Origin: GCA-2717185 sp964474755 | GTDB taxonomy: Bacteria > Pseudomonadota > Alphaproteobacteria > UBA8366 > GCA-2717185 | Direction of reading: 5' to 3' | Assembly: GCA_964474755.1 (NCBI GenBank) | Contig: CAYYUG010000011.1 | Span: 8,777-72,776, forward strand | Length of the DNA: 64,000 nt | Shown here: positions 9,077 to 16,490 of the stretch, piece after piece | How the letters are laid out: each line of letters begins with the position of its first letter | Position numbering within the stretch: the stretch's first letter is position 1 | Made by a program: the position numbers and the translations under genes | The notes under the pieces: model-generated | Told to the model about the DNA's origin: nothing | Seen by the model: the letters and a program-made list of their open reading frames with translations, nothing else | The model's database searches: none

Positions 9077-10483
9077 TTATCCGTTCAATAATTCACGTAC
9101 ATCGGTCAGCTTGCCGGTAACCGCGGCCGCTGCTGCCATCGCCGGACTAACCAGATGGGTCCGACCGCCGCGCCCTTGCCGACCCTCAAAATTGCGGTTT
9201 GAAGTCGCAGCACAACGTTCGCCCGGCTGCAACTGATCGACATTCATCGCCAGGCACATGGAGCAACCTGGCTCGCGCCAATCGAATCCGGCATCGATCA
9301 GGATCTGAGCCAGGCCTTCCTGCTCGGCCTGTTGCTTGACCAAACCGGATCCTGGCACGATCAGGGTGCGGATGCCTTCCTTGACCTTGCGGCCCTCGGC
9401 GACCTCGGCAATTGCCCGAATGTCTTCGATTCGACCGTTAGTGCAGGCGCCAACGAAGATCGTGTCGATCTCGACATCGGTCATTTTAGTGCCCGGTTTC
9501 AGACCCATATACTCACAAGCACGTTTGACCGCCGCTGCCTTGTCCGAATTTGGTGCGTCCTTCGGATCGGGTACCACACCGGTTATCGGCACCACGTCCT
9601 CAGGGCTGGTACCCCAGGTAACCTGCGGCACAATCTCGCTAACATCCAAGGTCGCTTCTTTATCGTAAGTCGCGCCTTCGTCAGACGGCAAGTTCTTCCA
9701 GTGAGCGACGGCAGCGTCCCAATCTGCTCCCTTCGGGGCATAGGGCCGACCTTTGAGATATTCAAAGGTTTTATCATCTGGTGCAATCAATCCAGCACGC
9801 GCGCCAGCTTCGATCGTCATGTTGGAGACCGTCATACGACCTTCCATCGATAGGGATGTAATCGCAGGCCCGGTGTACTCAATCACGTGACCGGTGCCAG
9901 CTGCAGTGCCTATTTTGCCAATTAGTGCCAAGATCAGATCCTTAGCGGTGCAGCCAAACGGCAGATCGCCATCCACAGTGATCCGCATGCTCTTGACCGG
10001 CGCCTGCAACAGCGTTTGGCTCGCCATAACATGCTCAACCTCCGAAGTGCCTATACCAAAGGCGAGCGCGCCGAGGGCGCCGTGCGTCGCAGTGTGACTA
10101 TCGCCGCACACCAATGTCACGCCCGGCAGGGTAAAGCCCTGTTCCGGGCCAATGATATGGACGATACCGTTGCGCGGATCGTCAATCTCGAAAAGAGTGA
10201 CACCGAAATCAGAACAGTTACGCCGCAAGGTGTCGATCTGCAGCTGTGAATCCTCCGGGATTGCCTCCGTTCGGTCGGTAGCGATGTTGTGGTCAATCAC
10301 CCCGAGGGTCAGGTCCGGGCGGCGCAACTTGCGGCCGGCTAGGGTCAGGCCCTCGAAGGGCTGCGGGCTGGTTACCTCGTGGATTATGTGACGATCGATA
10401 TACAGCAGGCAGGTCCCATCTTCCTGCGTATTCACCACATGATTGTCCCAAATCTTTTCGAGAAGTGTGCGCGGCTTGGACAT
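9077..10483 (-). CDS. leuC: 3-isopropylmalate dehydratase large subunit
   Basis: This is the canonical LeuC, 468 residues, which binds a 4Fe-4S cluster and performs the isomerase step of leucine synthesis with LeuD. The substrate-region motif IDRHIIHEVTSPQPF and the DHN triad (residues 64-66) are intact. The cluster cysteines lie in GACTNGRIED and PGCSMCLAMN, and the C-terminus has NRNFEGRQGRGGRTHL. A GAGGGAG ribosome site precedes the ATG. It is the first gene of the leucine operon, behind a perfect -10 hexamer at 10534-10539. Confidence 0.97.
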   Translation of the reverse strand: MSKPRTLLEKIWDNHVVNTQEDGTCLLYIDRHIIHEVTSPQPFEGLTLAGRKLRRPDLTLGVIDHNIATDRTEAIPEDSQLQIDTLRRNCSDFGVTLFEIDDPRNGIVHIIGPEQGFTLPGVTLVCGDSHTATHGALGALAFGIGTSEVEHVMASQTLLQAPVKSMRITVDGDLPFGCTAKDLILALIGKIGTAAGTGHVIEYTGPAITSLSMEGRMTVSNMTIEAGARAGLIAPDDKTFEYLKGRPYAPKGADWDAAVAHWKNLPSDEGATYDKEATLDVSEIVPQVTWGTSPEDVVPITGVVPDPKDAPNSDKAAAVKRACEYMGLKPGTKMTDVEIDTIFVGACTNGRIEDIRAIAEVAEGRKVKEGIRTLIVPGSGLVKQQAEQEGLAQILIDAGFDWREPGCSMCLAMNVDQLQPGERCAATSNRNFEGRQGRGGRTHLVSPAMAAAAAVTGKLTDVRELLNG

Positions 10484-10533
10484 TAGGCTCCCTCGTCCTG
10501 GCTGAATTTCGCTTATGAGTGAACGCCGTTGCG

Positions 10534-10562
10534 ATTATATCTGAAGTCGTCTCATACTTTAA
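10534..10562 (-). promoter_or_regulatory. Candidate leuC operon promoter
   Basis: On the minus strand TTAAAG is followed after 17 bases by a perfect TATAAT, about 50 bases upstream of the leuC ATG. The -10 and spacing are ideal; the -35 is partial. Its position between rplS and leuC would separate leucine genes from the ribosomal operon. Confidence 0.5.
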
Positions 10563-10564
10563 CG

Positions 10565-10593
10565 CCTGCTATCGCAGGGCGGAGACCCTCCGC
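10565..10593. other. Tandem hairpins between rplS and leuC
   Basis: There are two adjacent perfect stems: CCTGC-TATC-GCAGG, then GCGGAG-ACC-CTCCGC. They lie between the rplS stop and the candidate leuC promoter, so they may help end the ribosomal-protein transcript. No T-tract follows on the minus strand, so a classical intrinsic terminator is not shown. Confidence 0.35.
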
Positions 10594-10685
10594 GAATTTG
10601 GTGACCACAACGATTTAAGCGTTTCCACTCCCATCTTTGCAAAGCAGAATATTTCACAATTCGATGAAACGCACTCTCAAGGTGA

Positions 10686-11114
10686 TCAACTCTTGCCACT
10701 GTCCAAAGGTTCAGCCGGCATCGTTTCCACCGATGCCGCAGTTTCCGTGCGCCGGGCCGTCGTTCGTTCGGCGATCCGTGCGGACTTACCACGTCGTTCA
10801 CGAAGGTAATAAAGCTTCGCGCGACGCACTGACCCGCGGCGCACAACCTCGATCTGCTCTATCCGCGGGCTGTATAACGGGAAAACACGCTCCACACCCT
10901 CGCCGTAGCTAATCTTACGAACCGTAAACGCACTGTTCACCCCGTTATTTTTACGTGCAATGCAAACGCCCTCGAAGACCTGGATTCGCTCGCGCGAGCC
11001 CTCAATGACCTTGACATGGACGCGCAGCGTGTCACCTGCCTGAAATTCGGGAATTGGTCGCGCTTCGGCAAGCTTCGCCACCTGCTCTTTTTCGAGCTGT
11101 TCGATAATATTCAT
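10686..11114 (-). CDS. rplS: 50S ribosomal protein L19
   Basis: This is ribosomal protein L19 at the subunit interface. The first ~115 residues (MNIIEQLEKEQ, FQAGDTLRVHVKVIEG, FEGVCIARKN, FPLYSPRIEQIEVVRRG, AKLYYLRERRGKSARI) are canonical, followed by a variable C-terminal tail that takes the protein to 142 residues. The start codon overlaps the trmD stop by four bases. It is the last gene of the ffh-rpsP-rimM-trmD-rplS series. Confidence 0.97.
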   Translation of the reverse strand: MNIIEQLEKEQVAKLAEARPIPEFQAGDTLRVHVKVIEGSRERIQVFEGVCIARKNNGVNSAFTVRKISYGEGVERVFPLYSPRIEQIEVVRRGSVRRAKLYYLRERRGKSARIAERTTARRTETAASVETMPAEPLDSGKS

Positions 11115-11824
11115 GTAATCGTCCTCACTTGCTTGGTCCGCGCGACGTACCGTTCCCAGAGATCGGGACGCCGTTCGCGGGTAATGCGTTCAGCCTGAGC
11201 CAATCGCCAGGCACGAATGTTCTTATGATGGCCGGATAGCAGAACGTCCGGCGTGTTGTGGCCTCGCCAGTTAGCCGGTCGCGTATATTGGGGATACTCC
11301 AAAAGTCCTCGGGCGAAGCTCTCCTCGACAAGCGATTCCTTGTCACCGACGACACCCGGCAGCAGACGGACGCAGGTGTCGATGACGCTCATGGCTGCGG
11401 GTTCGCCGCCGGACAGCACAAAATCCCCAACGCTAACCTCCTCAAAGCCCCTTTCTTCGATAACCCGTTCATCGATCCCTTCGAAACGGCCGCACAACAG
11501 TGTTACACCCGGCCCCGAAGCCAACGCTGCTGCGCGTTCCTGGTCAAAAGCGCTACCACGCGGCGTCAGGTAAATCACCGGTCCCGGCGCGTCTGCGACT
11601 GACTCCAACGCAGCATCGAGCACATCGGCCCGCATCACCATACCCGGCCCACCACCGAAGGGTGAATCGTCAACCGTTCTGTGTACGTCGACAGCAAAGT
11701 CACGTATATCCACCGCCTTAAGGTCCCAAATTTTCTCCGCCATCGCGCGTCCAGCAAGGGAATGACCGAGAGGCCCTGGGAACATGCCCGGGAAGATCGT
11801 CAGGATATGGGCAGTCCAGGTCAC
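11111..11824 (-). CDS. trmD: tRNA (guanine37-N1)-methyltransferase
   Basis: TrmD methylates G37 next to the anticodon using S-adenosylmethionine, preventing +1 frameshifting. The 237-residue protein shows the trefoil-knot SPOUT signatures: LLCGRFEGIDERVIEE, SVGDFVLSGGEPAA, and the C-terminal YTRPANWRGHNTPDVLLSGHH. It overlaps rplS downstream and rimM upstream by four bases each, consistent with tight translational coupling. Confidence 0.97.
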   Translation of the reverse strand: MTWTAHILTIFPGMFPGPLGHSLAGRAMAEKIWDLKAVDIRDFAVDVHRTVDDSPFGGGPGMVMRADVLDAALESVADAPGPVIYLTPRGSAFDQERAAALASGPGVTLLCGRFEGIDERVIEERGFEEVSVGDFVLSGGEPAAMSVIDTCVRLLPGVVGDKESLVEESFARGLLEYPQYTRPANWRGHNTPDVLLSGHHKNIRAWRLAQAERITRERRPDLWERYVARTKQVRTIT

Positions 11825-12360
11825 GCGCTATCCCCCGCCTCGGTTTCAGTCGGCGGCTCGACAGTGATACGACCGCTTTCGAGATCAATCTCCAGCACCA
11901 CCGCGGAGGTGAAAGGCAGGACTGACACACCGCCGCCTTCGAGAGAGATTTCGATCATGTCACCGGCCCCGAACTCATGTAGTGCCCGGACGGTCCCGAA
12001 AGCCGAACCGTCGGACAAAACAGCTGGCAATCCAATCAAATCAGCGTGATAGAACTCTTCCTCATCTGCCTGCGGCAAGGCGTCACGGTTTATGAAAAGT
12101 TCTCTACCTTTCATCGCTTCCGCTGCATTACGATCGGCAATCCCATCTATCCTGGCAAGCAAAACGCCTTTGGCCGAACCGGTCACGTCGAGCACGTATT
12201 GACATGCGCCATCAGCATCGCCAAGGGGTCCATAGGCGGCGATATCAGCGGGTTTCTCGGTAAAGCTCTTGACGCGCACAAGGCCGCGCACGCCATGTGC
12301 ACCCACTATAACGCCAACGCAAATTCGAGAATCCATCATGATTGCCGAGCGGGCCGACAT
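11821..12360 (-). CDS. rimM: 16S rRNA processing protein RimM
   Basis: RimM assists maturation of the 30S head domain and binds S19. The 179-residue protein has the N-terminal RimM barrel (ICVGVIVGAHGVRGLVRVKSF) and a C-terminal PRC-barrel (EEFYHADLIGL to TVEPP). The start at 12360 is 2 bases from the rpsP stop; ATG codons at residues 8-9 are alternatives, and none has a clear ribosome site, suggesting reinitiation. Confidence 0.93.
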   Translation of the reverse strand: MSARSAIMMDSRICVGVIVGAHGVRGLVRVKSFTEKPADIAAYGPLGDADGACQYVLDVTGSAKGVLLARIDGIADRNAAEAMKGRELFINRDALPQADEEEFYHADLIGLPAVLSDGSAFGTVRALHEFGAGDMIEISLEGGGVSVLPFTSAVVLEIDLESGRITVEPPTETEAGDSA

Positions 12361-12362
12361 AC

Positions 12363-12761
12363 TTAAGCCGGCTTCTCTTCTTCAGCCGGAGCCGCTTCTT
12401 CGGCTGGCGCTTCGGATGCTGCAGCAGCAGCTTCTTCAGCCTCGCGCAGGCGTTCTTGTGCTTTCGCCTTCGGCAGATGCTGACTGGTCTGCTTCGGGAT
12501 CGCCGGCATCGGCATTATCTCCGCGCGGCCCAAGAAACGCGCAACACGGTCGGACGGCTTCGCGCCGACCGACATCCAGTGCCGGATGCGGTCCTCAACC
12601 AGTTGCACTCTGTTCGGATCATCCTTTGCCAGCATCGGATTGTAGACCCCTACCCTTTCGATATATCGGCCGTCGCGCGGCATACGCGAATCGGCGACAA
12701 CAATGCGGTAGTATGGGCGCTTTTTTGCACCGCCGCGGGCCAGTCTAATTTTCAGCGCCAT
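12363..12761 (-). CDS. rpsP: 30S ribosomal protein S16
   Basis: This is ribosomal protein S16 of the small subunit body. The first ~85 residues are canonical (MALKIRLARGGAKKRPYYRIVVADSR and so on). Residues from about 100 on form an Ala/Glu-rich, acidic low-complexity tail that extends the protein to 132, as is seen in many alphaproteobacterial S16 proteins. It lies between ffh and rimM in the standard order. Confidence 0.96.
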   Translation of the reverse strand: MALKIRLARGGAKKRPYYRIVVADSRMPRDGRYIERVGVYNPMLAKDDPNRVQLVEDRIRHWMSVGAKPSDRVARFLGRAEIMPMPAIPKQTSQHLPKAKAQERLREAEEAAAAASEAPAEEAAPAEEEKPA

Positions 12762-12810
12762 ATGGTTTGTTCTCCTTAAGTATGCGTGTCATTTGAAATA
12801 TTAGTTGCTC

Positions 12811-14163
12811 TTACATGCGAGGCATCAGTCCCTGCATCCCATGACGCATCAGACCCTTCTCCCCCATTTTACTCATACGTTTCATCATTTTGCGCATCGT
12901 CTTATACTGCTTCAGCAGCTTATTCACATCCTGGATCACGGTTCCCGATCCCTTTGCAATGCGTTTCTTACGCGAGGCATGGATCAACTTCGGCCGCTGC
13001 CGCTCCTTGGGCGTCATCGAAGAGATAATAGCTTCCTGCCGCAACAGCGCCGTTTCATCGATCTCGGCCTCCGCCATCTGCTTCTTCGCCTTAGCAACAC
13101 CAGGCAGCAATTCCATCATTCCGGACAGACCACCCATCTTGCGCATCTGACTGAGTTGCTTGGCCATGTCATCTAGATCGAATTCACCCTTTTGAATTTT
13201 CTTCGCAAGCGCTTCTGCCTCTTCCTCCTCGATCGTTCCCTGCGCCTTTTCGACCAAGCTGACCACATCGCCCATACCGAGGATGCGTCCAGCAATCCGT
13301 TCCGGATGGAAATCTTCCAGCGCATCCAGTTTTTCACCGACACCTATGACCTTGATCGGACAGCCGGTGACCGCGCGCATCGATAGGGCCGCGCCGCCGC
13401 GCGCGTCGCCATCCACCCGGGTCAGAACGATACCAGTCAGCGGCAGGCGCGCCTTAAACCCTTCTGCCACATTAACCGCGTCCTGCCCGGTCATCGCATC
13501 AGCGACCAACAGAATTTCATAGGGATCGACTGCGTCTCGGACCGCCGCGGCTTCCGCCATCAGTGCTTCATCGATCTGCAACCGACCGGCGGTATCAAGC
13601 ATAACCACGTCGTAGCCACCGAGCCGCGCCGCATCCTTCGCACGCTTTGCGATATCGACCGGCCGCTGGCCGGCGACAACCGGCAGAGTAGCAACACTCG
13701 CCTGCTCACCCAGAACCTTGAGCTGCTCCTGCGCCGCAGGCCTTTGGGTGTCAAGCGATGCCATCAGCACCTTCTTTTTGTCCCGCTCCTGCAATCGCGC
13801 AGCAATCTTTGCCGTCGTCGTCGTCTTACCGGAGCCCTGAAGCCCCACCAGCATGATACCGACCGGCGCCGGTGCTAACAGTTCCAGCCCTTCCGTCTCC
13901 GCACCCAGCATTTCGACCAGTTGATCGTGCACGACTTTTACGACCATCTGACCCGGTGTGACCGAGCGCAGCACTTCTTGGCCAACCGCCTCGTCTCGCA
14001 CTTTCTTAATGAACTCACGCACCACCGGTAGGGCGACGTCCGCTTCAAGCAAGGCGACCTGGACGTCACGCATCGCTTCCGACACGTCGGATTCACTCAA
14101 CGCACCGCGGCGTTTAAGCTTCTCGAAGACGTCTGCCAAGCGGCCAGACAATGACTCGAACAT
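12811..14163 (-). CDS. ffh: Signal recognition particle protein Ffh
   Basis: This GTPase binds 4.5S RNA and signal sequences for co-translational targeting, and its receptor FtsY is encoded at 28483. The 450 residues contain an N-domain, the G-domain P-loop GLQGSGKTTTTAK, DTAGR and TRVDGDARGGAALSM motifs, and a methionine-rich M-domain (KMGGLSGMMELLPG, GSGTVIQDVNKLLKQ, RKMMKRM). I chose the ATG at 14163 because AGGGG precedes it; a GTG five codons upstream keeps the frame but would place that site inside the coding region. Confidence 0.97.
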   Translation of the reverse strand: MFESLSGRLADVFEKLKRRGALSESDVSEAMRDVQVALLEADVALPVVREFIKKVRDEAVGQEVLRSVTPGQMVVKVVHDQLVEMLGAETEGLELLAPAPVGIMLVGLQGSGKTTTTAKIAARLQERDKKKVLMASLDTQRPAAQEQLKVLGEQASVATLPVVAGQRPVDIAKRAKDAARLGGYDVVMLDTAGRLQIDEALMAEAAAVRDAVDPYEILLVADAMTGQDAVNVAEGFKARLPLTGIVLTRVDGDARGGAALSMRAVTGCPIKVIGVGEKLDALEDFHPERIAGRILGMGDVVSLVEKAQGTIEEEEAEALAKKIQKGEFDLDDMAKQLSQMRKMGGLSGMMELLPGVAKAKKQMAEAEIDETALLRQEAIISSMTPKERQRPKLIHASRKKRIAKGSGTVIQDVNKLLKQYKTMRKMMKRMSKMGEKGLMRHGMQGLMPRM

Positions 14164-14203
14164 GCGTGCCCCTATCACTTAAAGCTGTCACTAAAACGCC
14201 AAA

Positions 14204-14268
14204 TGCGCCAGTGCGCGAAACTCGCGGACTGGCGTAGCCCCTCGGGACTGGAAACCAACGTTTCCCGA
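14204..14268. other. Structured intergenic region upstream of ffh and metY
   Basis: Two strong hairpins are present. One has outer arms CGCCAGT (14206-14212) and ACTGGCG (14228-14234) with inner CGCG arms and an AAACT loop. The other has arms GGAAAC and GTTTCC around CAAC, within 14242-14268, plus an outer TCG/CGA closing pair. They sit in the 5' leader of ffh on the minus strand, between divergent genes. They do not resemble 4.5S RNA or a SAM-II riboswitch. Function unknown. Confidence 0.45.
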
Positions 14269-14370
14269 ATGAGAACGGGCTTTTACGCCGGCATTCAGCG
14301 CAAGTCAAGCAACCGCCTCCGCACAAACGGTGTTTACATCACCCCTAGTTTCGTACCAACATTAATGAAG

Positions 14371-14385
14371 CTGTTTTAAAAACAG
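14371..14385. promoter_or_regulatory. Palindrome upstream of the sulfhydrylase gene
   Basis: CTGTTTT-A-AAAACAG is a perfect inverted repeat with 7-base arms, ending 19 bases before the ATG at 14405. It could be an operator for a repressor, but its simple AT-rich core makes chance plausible. Confidence 0.25.
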
Positions 14386-14404
14386 GGGCAAAGAGGGGCT
14401 CGAC

Positions 14405-15694
14405 ATGACGACCAGCAAGAACCCAGAGACTATCGTATTGCACACTGGATATCGATCCGATGAGTCGACTGGCTCGGTGGCCGTGCCCATCTACCAGACG
14501 ACGTCATACCAGTTCCAAGATACCGGTCATGCCTCGCGCCTATTCGCACTGCAGGAACTTGGCAATATCTACACGCGCATCATGAACCCGACGCAGGATG
14601 CGCTCGAGCAACGGATTGCCGCTCTCGACGGAGGCGTTGCAGCTTTAGCGGTCTCATCCGGACAGGCGGCTTCAGCATTCGCGTTACAAAATTTGGCCTG
14701 GGCCGGCGACAATGTGGTCAGCTCGACGGATCTCTATGGCGGGACATGGAACCTATTCGCCAACACTTTGCGACAGCAGGGTGTCGAGGTGCGTTTCGTC
14801 GACCCGTCGGATCCAGAGAATTTCCGTCGTGCGACGGACGATCGCACCCGCGCTTATTACGCGGAGACCTTGCCGAACCCAAAACTACACGTCTTCCCTA
14901 TCCAAGAGGTCGCCGATATCGGTCGCCCGCTGGGTATCCCGCTGATCATGGATAACACTGCGGCCCCGATCTTGTGCCGCCCCTTCGACCACGGCGCTGC
15001 GATCAACGTCTATTCACTGACAAAGTATATAGGAGGCCACGGGACTTCAATCGGAGGCATGATCGTCGATAGCGGCAATTTTGATTGGGAGGCTATCCCG
15101 GAACGGCAACCTGCCTTAAATCAGCCAGACGAAAGCTATCATGGCGCGATTTGGACAGAGGCGGTTAAACCACTCGGCCCGATCGCTTACATCATCCGAG
15201 CCCGGGTCATTCTGTTGCGCGACCTTGGCTCCGCCATCAGCCCGCAAAACGCCTTCCAGTTCATACAGGGGCTGGAAACCCTGCCGTTACGCATGCGCGA
15301 ACACTGCCGGAACGCATCCGCGGTTGCGGAATATCTCGGCGGACAGGGTAATGTCACCAAAGTGATCCATCCAAGCAACCAGTCCGGCGAGGAAAAACGG
15401 CGCGCCGACGCCTATATGAATGGAGGTTATGGTGGTCTCGTCGGTTTCGAACTAGGCGGCGGCAAGGAAGCCGGACAAAAATTCATCGAAGCGTTGAAGA
15501 TGTTCTATCACGTTGCAAATATAGGCGACGCGCGCAGCCTAGCAATCCACCCGGCGTCGACGACACATTCGCAGCTTACGCCCGAGGAACAGCTGGCGAC
15601 CGGTGTCTCCGACGGCTATGTCCGCCTGTCGATCGGCATCGAGCATATTGACGACATCATCGCTGACCTGGACCAGGCGTTGGCCGCGGTCTGA
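14405..15694 (+). CDS. metY: O-acetylhomoserine sulfhydrylase (aminocarboxypropyltransferase)
   Basis: This is a PLP-dependent enzyme of the Cys/Met metabolism family, which condenses O-acetylhomoserine with sulfide (or methanethiol) in methionine synthesis. The 429-residue protein carries SSGQAASAFAL, the cofactor-contacting DLYGGTWNLF, IMDNTAAPIL and the Schiff-base lysine Lys207 in SLTKYIGGHGTSIGG. The extended mid-region is characteristic of OAH sulfhydrylases rather than cystathionine enzymes. GAGGGG precedes the ATG. O-succinylhomoserine use cannot be excluded by eye. Confidence 0.92.
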   Translation: MTTSKNPETIVLHTGYRSDESTGSVAVPIYQTTSYQFQDTGHASRLFALQELGNIYTRIMNPTQDALEQRIAALDGGVAALAVSSGQAASAFALQNLAWAGDNVVSSTDLYGGTWNLFANTLRQQGVEVRFVDPSDPENFRRATDDRTRAYYAETLPNPKLHVFPIQEVADIGRPLGIPLIMDNTAAPILCRPFDHGAAINVYSLTKYIGGHGTSIGGMIVDSGNFDWEAIPERQPALNQPDESYHGAIWTEAVKPLGPIAYIIRARVILLRDLGSAISPQNAFQFIQGLETLPLRMREHCRNASAVAEYLGGQGNVTKVIHPSNQSGEEKRRADAYMNGGYGGLVGFELGGGKEAGQKFIEALKMFYHVANIGDARSLAIHPASTTHSQLTPEEQLATGVSDGYVRLSIGIEHIDDIIADLDQALAAV

Positions 15695-15699
15695 ACTGA

Positions 15700-16400
15700 C
15701 AAATTCCGAACGACATCCGCCTGTAAGATAGCGGCTTGCCGTGTATCGCACTTGCGCGGCTCGGTTGGCAGCAGGATCCACGTTTCCGACACCAGTCCGG
15801 GCGGCCCGCTCACCGGTATAGTGGTCGGGACCATGCCGTCCAGGACGGGTTCCCCATAGATATGCAGCCCCTCGGGCAATTCGGCACCACCACATGGCAG
15901 ACGATTCGCTGTGGCAGGCTTCCAGAACCGCCATCAATGGCGGCGCTGACCATTCCTCCATCGTCAATAGCCACCGATACAGGCGGCGCGTCTTCTGCAA
16001 TTTGAACCGGCCCAACGCGGCGTCGATGATGACTTCTGCGCTGTCGCGTTTCTTATAAGGGTCATGTAATAACTTCGCGACGACGACGCCGTCTCCGTCG
16101 GTCACGAACACCCCGATTTACGGGATGTCTTAAAAAAAATCGTCTTCCGGCTCGATCTGAGTGTTCAGAATGCAGCAGCGCCGAATGACCACGAAATCCA
16201 GGTCGGACAAAAATCAAACGGGTATACTCTGCGTCTCGGCGTATACAGCTAGCACCTCCTGATCGTCATAGGAATTTGCGTGACCCTAGATTTCTAAGGC
16301 TTTGAACCTCTCAAACGCATCGCCCGGCTCCCCGAACTACGTCCAGCAGAGAGGTCACCACACGACAGAACAGTTGATCAAACGGGACAGGCCCATCGAA
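15700..16400 (-). pseudogene. Decayed redoxin-domain (peroxiredoxin-like) gene, ancestrally a selenoprotein
   Basis: Reading the minus strand in one frame gives recognisable redoxin-family segments: SVVW-stop-PLC, GDAFERFKALE, YDDQEVLAVYAETQSIP, RRCCILNTQIEPEDDF, then VFVTDGDGVVVAKLLHDPYKKRDS and IDAALGRFKL. The frame contains TGA (16355-16357), two TAG, another TGA and two TAA codons, and shifts by one base near 15995, after which EDAPPVSVAIDDGGMVSAAI continues. A further shift is needed to reach MPEGLHIYGEPVLDGMVPT. The TGA at 16355 occupies the active-site Sec position of the W-U-P-x-C motif. The other stops are disabling, so the gene is dead. Ends are approximate. Confidence 0.8.
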
Positions 16401-16490
16401 GCCGTGTTTATCGCGGTTCAAGCGCTTGGTGCAATCCTCTGCTATCGTCTGTTCAAATACTTTTCCAAAGCAGGCAATGTCACTTCGATT

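Noticed and set aside
14179..14404. SAM-II riboswitch or 4.5S RNA upstream of metY/ffh
   Set aside because: The expected conserved blocks of either RNA were not found on either strand, although hairpins are present.
15539..16111. A 190-residue intact protein on the minus strand
   Set aside because: Only its first ~48 residues are redoxin-like; the rest is out-of-frame text and the antisense of the sulfhydrylase gene. It is part of a pseudogene.
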